DNA from: Lachnospiraceae bacterium | GTDB lineage: Bacteria; Bacillota; Clostridia; Lachnospirales; Lachnospiraceae | Length of the DNA stretch: 5,859 nucleotides | Assembly (NCBI GenBank): GCA_003447895.1 | Contig: DLYC01000160.1 | Coordinates: 2,042 to 7,900, forward strand | Reading direction: 5' to 3' | Shown here: one piece after another, positions 1-5,859 of the stretch | Position numbering within the stretch: position 1 is the stretch's first letter | How the letters are laid out: every line of letters begins with the position of its first letter | Made by a program: the position numbers and the translations under genes | The notes under the pieces: model-generated | What the model saw: only the letters and a program-made list of their open reading frames with translations | What the model was told of the DNA's origin: nothing | The model's database searches: none

Positions 1-3000
1 CTGTAATAGGCGGCGTAATAAGCCAGCGGATAAAAGACCTTGCAGTACGCGATACGGAGCGCCATCATTACGTAGGCCGCAGCGTGCGCTCTCGGGAACA
101 TGTACTTGATCTTGAGGCAGGACTCTATGTACCAGTCGGGGACACCTGCCGCTTCCATTGCGGCCTTCATCTCCGGCGTCAGTCCCTTTCCTTTTCGGAC
201 CGACTCCATCGTCTTAAAGGAGAGCGACTTGTCCATGTTCATTCCGATCAGGTACGACATGATATCGTCTCTGGTACAGATCGCGGTGGAAAGTGTCGCC
301 TTCCCCTGCTGGATCAGCGACTGCGCGTTTCCCAGCCAGACGTCTGTGCCGTGGGACAGGCCGGATATGCGGACAAGCTCCGACATGGTCGTCGGTCTGG
401 TGTCATCCAGCATTCCGATGACAAATTTGGTTCCGAATTCCGGAATTCCGAGCGAGCCGACGTCGATCCCGCCGTTCTCTTCCGGCGTGATACCCAGCGC
501 CTTCGTCGAACTGAAGAGGCTCATGACTGTCGGATCGTCCAGCGGAATTTCCATGGGATCGAGCCCTGTGAGGTCCTGGAGCATTCTGATCATGGTGGGA
601 TCATCGTGTCCGAGAATATCGAGCTTTAACAGGTTGTGGTCGATCGAGTGGTAGTCAAAGTGGGTCGTGATGATATCCGTCGTCATATCGTTTGCCGGAT
701 GCTGAACCGGCGTAAACGTATTGATGTCTTCTCCGAGCGGCAGAACGACAATGCCGCCGGGATGCTGTCCCGTACTCCTCCTGATTCCCGTGCAGCCCTT
801 CAGAAGGCGCTCGATCTCGCAGTTTCTCTTCACCGCGCCCCTTCGCTCGAAGTAGTTTTTCACATAGCCGTAGGCCGTCTTGTCCGCGACCGTCGCGATC
901 GTTCCGGCCTTGAAAGTCTGCTCATGCCCGAAGATAACTTTGGTATAGGCATGCGCCTTACTCTGGTACTCTCCGGAGAAGTTGAGGTCAATATCGGGCT
1001 CCTTATCGCCCTTAAATCCGAGGAATGTCTCAAAGGGGATATCAAATCCGTCCTTCTTGAGGGGTTTCCCGCATCTGGGGCACATCTTGGGCGGCAGATC
1101 GATCCCGCATCTTCCGGCATAGGCCTTTACTTCCGGGGAGTCGAAATCCGAGTAGAAGCACTCTGTGCAGTAATAGTGGGGAGGAAGCGGATTGACTTCC
1201 GTGATTCCCGACATGGTCGCCACGAAGGAGGATCCGACCGATCCTCTCGAGCCGACGAGGTAGCCGTCCTCCACCGATTTCCACACCAGTTTCTGCGCGA
1301 TGATATACATGACCGAGTAGCCGTTCTTAATGATCGATCCCAGTTCTCTCTGAAGTCTCGCCTCGACGATCTCCGGAAGCGGATCTCCGTACATGGAGTG
1401 GGCCTTGTGATAGCAGATCTCTGTCAGCGACTCGTCGGAATTGGGAATGACCGGCGGGCACTTATCGGGCCTTACAGGCGAGATCGCGTCGACCATGTCC
1501 GCGATCTTCTGCGTGTTTGTAATGACCACTTCCTCCGCCTTCCTGGCTCCCAGGTAAACGAACTCGGAGAGCATGTCTTCCGTTGTGCGAAGGTAGAGGG
1601 GGGCCGGCTCCTCTTCAGACATTCCCATCCCGTCCTGTATGATGCTTCGGTAGATCTCGTCCTCGGGATCGAGGAAATGCACGTCTCCCGTGGCCACGAC
1701 CGGCTTTCCGAGCTGTTCCCCGAGCTTTACGATCCTTCGGTTCAGGTCCAGCAGGTCTTCTTCGGTCCGGATCTGCGGATACTTGGCCTGCATTTTGGGA
1801 GAATCCAGGAGGAACCGGTTGTTGTCCCTGGGCTGGATCTCCAGATAGTCATAGAAGTCGGCTATACCTGCCACCGTCTCGTCTCCCCGCTCATCGAGGA
1901 GGGCTTCGAACAGTTCACCGGACACGCAGGCGCTGCCCACGAGGATCCCTTCTCTGTGCTTCATCAGAAGGCTCTTCGGGATTCTCGGCTTTTTGAAGAA
2001 ATATTTGAGGTGGGAATCGCTGATCATCGTATAGAGATTCACTCTTCCCGTATTGTTCTTTGCAAGAAGGACACAGTGATGTGTCCGGAGCCTTCGTATG
2101 ACTTCCGGATTGTTATCGCTCATGTCATTGATCTTTTGCAATGTGTCGGCGCCGCTGTCCGCCAGCATCGGAAGTTCCTTCATGAAAATTCCGGCTGTGC
2201 ATTCGGCGTCATCCACCGCTCTGTGGTGATTCTGGAGCGGAACTCCCAGAACCTTGGCTACCGCGTCCAGCGTATACTTGGCGTGTCCGGGAAGAAGCGC
2301 CCTGGACATACCGAGCGTATCCACTGTCGTAAAGGGGCAGGGAAGTCCCTGTCGCCTGCAGTTCTCCCTCACAAAGCTGATATCAAACCCGACGTTGTGA
2401 CCGACCAGAACGCAGTCTTTGGAGAACTCAAGAAATCTCGGGAGCACCTTCCCGATCGTGTCGGCCCCCATTACCATGTCGTCATTGATCCCGGTCAGCT
2501 GCGTGATCCTGTAAGGGATCGGGATCTCGGGATTTACAAATTCCGAGAATCTCCCCGTGATCTTCCCGTTTTCGACCTTCACCGCGCCGAATTCTATGAT
2601 CTTGTTCTTCTCCGGAGAAAAGCCTGTCGTCTCAAGGTCGAATACGACAAAGCTGTGGTCCGCCACGGAATCGTCAGGCGTTTCCTTCTCTCCGAACTCG
2701 ACACTCTTTTTGAGGTCGTCCACCAGATAGCACTCCACGCCGTAGATGATCTTGAAGAATTTCTGAGGATCCGCCGGAGGAAGGCCCTCTTCCTTTCTCC
2801 TTTTGTTCTCCGCGGAAAGGAGCGCGTCCCGGACGTGATTGGCGTCCGGAAATGCCTGTACATTTCCGTGGTCGGTGATCGCGATCGCCGGCATTCCCCA
2901 CTCATACGCTCTTTTGACAAGGTCCTTGCACTCGGAGACGCCGTCCATATCGCTCATCTTGGTGTGGCAGTGAAGTTCGACCCTCTTTCTTTCGGAATTG

Positions 3001-4211
3001 TCCTTTCTCTTCTCCGCGAATGCGGGGATCTTCATGATTCCCTGAATGGAGGATACGGACACCTCTTTGTCAAAGGAGTCAAAGAGGGCGTTTCCCTTGA
3101 TCTTGACCCAGCTTCCGGGTTTCAGGCTCGCCAAAAGCTCGTCCGCAAGCACCGTTGGGACGAAGGTCTTACAGTATATGGAATCCGTCATGTCCGTGAT
3201 CGAGAACTTGACGATGGACTTCTCGTTTCGTATATCTCTGCGGCTGCTGTCAAGGACGGTTCCCCGGACCACAACGCCGCCGATCTCTCCCACGATATCA
3301 CTGATCGGGATGGAGTCCTCCATAAACTCCCTTCCGAAAATCACATCGGGGTTGGAGGAGCGGCTCAGGCTGAGCGGCGCTTTTCCCTGTCCTGCACCGC
3401 CTGTGCCGCGCCTTCCGCGCCTTCTTCCGCCCGCGGACCTCTCCTCGCTCTGCGCCCTGCTCTTCGTAAAGCTGAGCTTTTTCTCAGGGGACTTCTGCTC
3501 AGAGGCTCTGTCGTCCGAGAGCTTCTGCTCCTTCTGCGCGCCGCTTCGGATTCCGGACGCATCGGCCGGCCCGGGTCTCACCGTGATCGTGGAATAGACA
3601 TCGGCGCTTTGTCCCATGATCTCCGCCTGGGACGGGTCACTGAGCGCGAACGCCGCCTCCGCTCCCTGAAGCGGGATGATGCGCCTTGTAAAGGTCTCTT
3701 TTTTCTTTTCTCGCTCCTCCAGCTCCACAGACAGATTGGCGTGAAGTCCGCACCTGTCGTTGAAGATCCTGTTCAGGGACTCCTCGAGCCGGTTCACCAT
3801 ACTCCTGCTCAGGCAGCTGTCCTCGAGAATGATGCGGATGTCCTCGTCACTCTCGTACTCCACTTTGGCATCCCGGAAGTAGTTCTCCAAAATGTGGGAT
3901 ACGCTTCCGATCTCGCTGCTCAGAGAGTCAAAATATTCATCCATCAGCTGTCTTGGCGTATACTGCGCGCTGAGGGAATAATGTTCTTCGATGTAAATTT
4001 CGGTCCCGTGCTCCCTGAAGATCTGCCTTGCAATTTCATCCTGCATCCTCAAAATGCGCTTTTTGTGGATCAGATGTCCCGAGTGGAGCACGATCTTGAG
4101 CCGCGTGTGCTCCCGGTTTGTGACAAGGCGCTCTATCTCGGTCTCACTGAAGTAGTCCTTAAGATCACTCTTTACATGAAGCGTGGGAAAAACATCAAAA
4201 AATAGTTTCAT
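1..4211 (-). CDS. polC: DNA polymerase III alpha subunit, PolC type (3'-truncated by the window edge)
   Basis: PolC is the replicative DNA polymerase of Gram-positive bacteria, with built-in 3'-5' proofreading. 1403 codons are visible without a stop. From family knowledge about 150 C-terminal residues, including the usual clamp-binding tail, lie beyond base 1. Domains in order: N-terminal domain (about 1-199); Ser/Glu/Lys then Arg/Gly-rich linker (200-286); OB fold (about 287-405); PHP part 1 (H414-C-H416, D447-H448); inserted DEDDh exonuclease (D525, E527, D610, H663, D667); PHP part 2 (GDVH ending at H845); polymerase core with VGSRGSVGSS near 986-995, zinc cysteines C1015, C1018, C1044, C1047, and catalytic aspartates D1073, D1075 and D1198 (in LKLDILGHD). 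All key residues are present, so it should be active. The ATG at 4211 is chosen because it follows a Shine-Dalgarno and an in-frame TAA lies just upstream. It is 69 nt downstream of ispG on the same strand. Confidence 0.98.
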   Translation of the reverse strand, partial: MKLFFDVFPTLHVKSDLKDYFSETEIERLVTNREHTRLKIVLHSGHLIHKKRILRMQDEIARQIFREHGTEIYIEEHYSLSAQYTPRQLMDEYFDSLSSEIGSVSHILENYFRDAKVEYESDEDIRIILEDSCLSRSMVNRLEESLNRIFNDRCGLHANLSVELEEREKKKETFTRRIIPLQGAEAAFALSDPSQAEIMGQSADVYSTITVRPGPADASGIRSGAQKEQKLSDDRASEQKSPEKKLSFTKSRAQSEERSAGGRRRGRRGTGGAGQGKAPLSLSRSSNPDVIFGREFMEDSIPISDIVGEIGGVVVRGTVLDSSRRDIRNEKSIVKFSITDMTDSIYCKTFVPTVLADELLASLKPGSWVKIKGNALFDSFDKEVSVSSIQGIMKIPAFAEKRKDNSERKRVELHCHTKMSDMDGVSECKDLVKRAYEWGMPAIAITDHGNVQAFPDANHVRDALLSAENKRRKEEGLPPADPQKFFKIIYGVECYLVDDLKKSVEFGEKETPDDSVADHSFVVFDLETTGFSPEKNKIIEFGAVKVENGKITGRFSEFVNPEIPIPYRITQLTGINDDMVMGADTIGKVLPRFLEFSKDCVLVGHNVGFDISFVRENCRRQGLPCPFTTVDTLGMSRALLPGHAKYTLDAVAKVLGVPLQNHHRAVDDAECTAGIFMKELPMLADSGADTLQKINDMSDNNPEVIRRLRTHHCVLLAKNNTGRVNLYTMISDSHLKYFFKKPRIPKSLLMKHREGILVGSACVSGELFEALLDERGDETVAGIADFYDYLEIQPRDNNRFLLDSPKMQAKYPQIRTEEDLLDLNRRIVKLGEQLGKPVVATGDVHFLDPEDEIYRSIIQDGMGMSEEEPAPLYLRTTEDMLSEFVYLGARKAEEVVITNTQKIADMVDAISPVRPDKCPPVIPNSDESLTEICYHKAHSMYGDPLPEIVEARLQRELGSIIKNGYSVMYIIAQKLVWKSVEDGYLVGSRGSVGSSFVATMSGITEVNPLPPHYYCTECFYSDFDSPEVKAYAGRCGIDLPPKMCPRCGKPLKKDGFDIPFETFLGFKGDKEPDIDLNFSGEYQSKAHAYTKVIFGHEQTFKAGTIATVADKTAYGYVKNYFERRGAVKRNCEIERLLKGCTGIRRSTGQHPGGIVVLPLGEDINTFTPVQHPANDMTTDIITTHFDYHSIDHNLLKLDILGHDDPTMIRMLQDLTGLDPMEIPLDDPTVMSLFSSTKALGITPEENGGIDVGSLGIPEFGTKFVIGMLDDTRPTTMSELVRISGLSHGTDVWLGNAQSLIQQGKATLSTAICTRDDIMSYLIGMNMDKSLSFKTMESVRKGKGLTPEMKAAMEAAGVPDWYIESCLKIKYMFPRAHAAAYVMMALRIAYCKVFYPLAYYAAYY

Positions 4212-4221
4212 CGTAATCTCG

Positions 4222-4228
4222 TCCTCTT
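4222..4228 (-). promoter_or_regulatory. Ribosome binding site of polC
   Basis: On the minus strand AAGAGGA precedes the polC ATG by 10 nt. Together with the in-frame TAA immediately upstream, which excludes any longer N-terminus, it fixes the polC start at 4211. An ATG lies closer to ispG (first base 4240 on the minus strand) but is out of frame with polC. Confidence 0.7.
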
Positions 4229-4236
4229 ATCGTTAT

Positions 4237-4252
4237 TCATTGGCATCAATGA
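4237..4252 (-). other. Small inverted repeat in the ispG-polC gap
   Basis: On the minus strand TCATTG and CAATGA form a possible 6-bp stem around the 4-nt loop ATGC, ending 8 nt before the polC Shine-Dalgarno. No U-tract follows, so it is not an intrinsic terminator. The stem is short and A/T-rich and may be chance. The rest of the 69-nt gap (4212-4280) holds a GC-rich stretch just after the ispG stop and no recognisable promoter. Confidence 0.25.
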
Positions 4253-4280
4253 TTCAAGGCCCGCGAAGCGCTCCGCTCCG

Positions 4281-5336
4281 TCAAAGCATCTTGTCAAGTT
4301 CCTGTTTGAGGGCATCGAGAAGTTCGCCCTCCGGCATCTTGCGGATGATCTCGCCGCGCTTCATAAGAAGTCCTTCTCCGATTCCTCCCGCAATGCCCAG
4401 ATCGGCTTCTCTCGCTTCGCCTGGTCCGTTCACAGCGCAGCCCATAACGGCCACTTTGATATTCAGCGGATAGTTCTGGACCATCGTCTCCACCTGATTG
4501 GCGAGGCCGATCAGGTCGATCTTGGTTCTGCCGCAGGTGGGACAGGAGACAACATCGATACCGCCCTTCCTTAGTCCCAGGGTGCGCAGGATCTGCCTGG
4601 CCGATTTGATCTCCTCCACCGGATCTCCCGTCAGGGATACGCGGATCGTGTCGCCGATCCCCTGATAGAGGATCACGCCGAGGCCGACGGCAGACTTGAT
4701 ATTGCCGCTCATGAGGGTTCCCGCCTCCGTGATACCGACATGAAGCGGATAATGGGATTTCTCTGCCAGTATCTCATGGGCGCGGATGCACATGAGAACG
4801 TCGGAGGATTTGATGCTGATGACGATCTGGTCGTATCCGCAGTCCTCGATCATCCCCACCTTGTCGAGCGCGCTCTCCACAAGGGCTTCCGCTGTGACGC
4901 CTCCGTATCTGGCCACCAGTTCCTTCTCCAGGGAGCCGCTGTTTACGCCCACACGGATCGGGATCTGCCTCTCGCGGGCACAGCGCACAACCTCTTCAAT
5001 GCGCGCTTTTCCGCCGATGTTTCCGGGATTGATGCGGATCTTGTCCGCGCCGTTTTCGATTGCCGCGATTGCCATTCTGTAGTCGAAGTGAACGTCCGCC
5101 ACGAGCGGAATGCTGATCTCTTTTTTGATCCTGCCGATCGCGGCGGCCGCGTCAGGATTGGGAACCGTGCAGCGGATGATCTCACATCCCGCCTGCTCCA
5201 GCCTGTGGATCTGCGAAACAGTCGCCTCCACATCTTCTGTCGGTGTATTTGTCATAGACTGGATGAGGACGGGATTTCCGCCGCCGATCACCCTGTCTCC
5301 GATCTTTATCGTCTTCGTGTTGTCTCTGTATGCCAT
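4281..5336 (-). CDS. ispG: 4-hydroxy-3-methylbut-2-en-1-yl diphosphate synthase (IspG/GcpE)
   Basis: IspG is a cytosolic [4Fe-4S] enzyme of the MEP pathway. It reductively opens 2-C-methyl-D-erythritol 2,4-cyclodiphosphate to give HMBPP, using electrons from ferredoxin or flavodoxin. The 351-residue protein is complete and of normal length for the bacterial two-domain form. The N-terminal TIM barrel (about 1-245) shows the family signatures PVLIQSMTNT, GCEIIRCTVP, LVADVHFDY, INPGNIG and RVGVNSGSLEK. The C-terminal cluster domain has the ligands C265 and C268 (SCPTCGR), C300 (MGCAVNGPGE) and the fourth ligand E307, matching C270, C273, C305 and E312 of the E. coli enzyme (numbers from memory). 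The ATG at 5336 has a good Shine-Dalgarno 6 nt upstream, and the protein ends at TGA (4283-4281). It sits between rseP and polC on the same strand and is probably co-transcribed with them. Confidence 0.98.
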   Translation of the reverse strand: MAYRDNTKTIKIGDRVIGGGNPVLIQSMTNTPTEDVEATVSQIHRLEQAGCEIIRCTVPNPDAAAAIGRIKKEISIPLVADVHFDYRMAIAAIENGADKIRINPGNIGGKARIEEVVRCARERQIPIRVGVNSGSLEKELVARYGGVTAEALVESALDKVGMIEDCGYDQIVISIKSSDVLMCIRAHEILAEKSHYPLHVGITEAGTLMSGNIKSAVGLGVILYQGIGDTIRVSLTGDPVEEIKSARQILRTLGLRKGGIDVVSCPTCGRTKIDLIGLANQVETMVQNYPLNIKVAVMGCAVNGPGEAREADLGIAGGIGEGLLMKRGEIIRKMPEGELLDALKQELDKML

Positions 5337-5342
5337 TTCTTA

Positions 5343-5350
5343 CCTTCCCC
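5343..5350 (-). promoter_or_regulatory. Ribosome binding site of ispG
   Basis: The minus strand reads GGGGAAGG, then TAAGAA, then the ispG ATG. The 6-nt spacing and purine-rich match support the start at 5336. Its first G is also the last base of the upstream stem-loop (5350-5378), so folding could affect ribosome access. Confidence 0.7.
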
Positions 5351-5378
5351 GCGCTTTCCCGAAAAGACGGGCAGCGCG
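5350..5378 (-). other. Imperfect stem-loop in the rseP-ispG gap
   Basis: On the minus strand the arms CGCGCT and AGCGCG pair (6 bp). After a small internal loop (G opposite AA) CCCG pairs with CGGG (4 bp), closing a 6-nt loop TCTTTT. The 3' arm runs directly into the ispG Shine-Dalgarno. No U-run follows, so it is not a classical intrinsic terminator. A translational control element, an mRNA processing or stability element, or a chance structure are all possible. The remainder of the 64-nt gap (5337-5400) is A-rich after the rseP stop and shows no convincing promoter. Confidence 0.4.
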
Positions 5379-5400
5379 CTGTCAATTTCTATTTTTTGTC

Positions 5401-5859
5401 TTATCTGAAAAAACGTGAAATGTCGTTGAACATTACCAGGACCATCAGGAGCGCAAGCGCCATAAAGCCCGCCAGATGCACCATTCCCTCTTTCTCGGGA
5501 GGGATCGGCTTTCCCCGGACCGCCTCAATGAGGAGAAAGACCAGCCGCCCGCCGTCCAGTGCGGGAAGCGGAAGGAGGTTGATGATCCCGAGGTTCACCG
5601 TTAGGAGCGTCGCAAGATTCAGGAGCGACATGATCACCGTCATCGCGCCGTACGGCGCAGCCTCGGTATAGGTGTCATTGACCGCCTGAACGACCCCCAC
5701 AGGGCCCGAGACATCATCTTTGGAAAAGCGCCCCTTGAAGATCATCCCGAGCGATTTGAGCGTTGCCCTCACCCAGTATTCGATCTCGTAAAACCCGTAT
5801 TGGAACACTTCGAGCCCCGCGCACTTATGGACCGCTCCGCCGCCCTGTATGCCTATGTA
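5401..5859 (-). CDS. rseP: RseP-family site-2 (RIP) zinc metalloprotease, C-terminal part
   Basis: The last 152 codons are visible, open to the window edge and ending at TAA (5403-5401). The family is a multi-pass membrane zinc protease that cuts substrates within the membrane, classically anti-sigma factors (RseP, RasP). Visible features: a short remnant that probably follows the PDZ region; the SGPVGVVQ motif (fragment residues 51-58); a hydrophobic segment around 72-93; the motif NLLPLPALDGG (94-104), whose D102 is the conserved C-terminal zinc ligand; and a last membrane segment around 126-144 ending in a short basic tail. The N-terminal HExxH site and most of the PDZ domain lie outside the window. 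A GTG at 5808 lies inside the gene and is not its start. Its substrate cannot be told from this sequence. It is 64 nt upstream of ispG, consistent with the clostridial dxr-rseP-ispG-polC order (family knowledge; dxr would be outside the window). Confidence 0.95.
   Translation of the reverse strand, partial: YIGIQGGGAVHKCAGLEVFQYGFYEIEYWVRATLKSLGMIFKGRFSKDDVSGPVGVVQAVNDTYTEAAPYGAMTVIMSLLNLATLLTVNLGIINLLPLPALDGGRLVFLLIEAVRGKPIPPEKEGMVHLAGFMALALLMVLVMFNDISRFFR

Noticed and set aside
84..629. A plus-strand open frame of 181 codons, and an overlapping one at 100-654
   Set aside because: Both are antisense to the conserved polymerase core of polC. The first is in the same frame as the 1189-codon shadow and is separated from it only by the complement of the TTA codon for Leu1195.
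636..4205. A plus-strand open frame of 1189 codons, far longer than expected by chance
   Set aside because: It lies exactly codon-for-codon opposite polC, whose domains and catalytic residues are all recognisable. The frame is open only because polC avoids TTA, CTA and TCA. Its translation is rich in Arg, His, Asp and Leu and shows no domain I recognise.
4258..4280. GC-rich stretch just after the ispG stop, with a 5-bp stem (GCGGA/TTCGC, one G-U pair) as a possible terminator
   Set aside because: The stem is short, and on the minus strand it is followed by GGGCCTTGAATC and not a U-run, so it does not qualify as an intrinsic terminator.
5363..5391. TTGACA on the minus strand upstream of ispG as a possible -35 box
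   Set aside because: At about 17 nt downstream the sequence is TCGGGA inside the hairpin, with no resemblance to a TATAAT -10 box.
4740..5408. Plus-strand open frames of about 100-220 codons opposite ispG
   Set aside because: They are antisense to a complete ispG with all its iron-sulfur ligands; no recognisable domains were seen in them.
5401..5808. GTG at 5808 as the start of a short 135-residue membrane protein
   Set aside because: The frame is open upstream to the window edge, and the protein is clearly the C-terminal part of an RseP-family protease, so the GTG is an internal valine codon.

Overview
The window carries three protein-coding genes, all on the minus strand and probably co-transcribed in the order rseP, ispG, polC. 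Going down the coordinates there is the 3' part of an RseP-type site-2 protease gene (5859 to 5401), a complete ispG for the methylerythritol phosphate (MEP) isoprenoid pathway (5336 to 4281), and the first 1403 codons of polC, the Gram-positive replicative DNA polymerase (4211 to 1). Both outer genes are cut by the window edges, not by mutation. No RNA gene, mobile element, CRISPR array or plus-strand gene is supported.

PolC-type polymerase with the proofreading exonuclease inserted in its PHP domain points to a low-GC-lineage Gram-positive (Firmicutes/Bacillota). From general knowledge, the order rseP-ispG-polC is typical of Clostridia; in Bacillus subtilis ispG lies elsewhere. The G/C-rich third codon positions suggest one of the more GC-rich clostridia, possibly Lachnospiraceae or a relative, but the genus cannot be fixed from this sequence.

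The gaps are short: 64 nt between rseP and ispG and 69 nt between ispG and polC. Each holds a Shine-Dalgarno sequence and a possible stem-loop. Neither has a hairpin followed by a U-tract, so no intrinsic terminator separates the genes. The cluster joins envelope proteolysis (RseP), isoprenoid precursor supply for undecaprenyl-phosphate and other lipids (IspG) and chromosome replication (PolC).

I found no new biological system. The region is conserved core genome. The points worth a second look are the Arg/Gly-rich linker in the PolC N-terminal region, a hairpin abutting the ispG ribosome binding site, and the near absence of TTA, CTA and TCA codons in polC. That last point explains the very long but spurious antisense reading frame on the plus strand.
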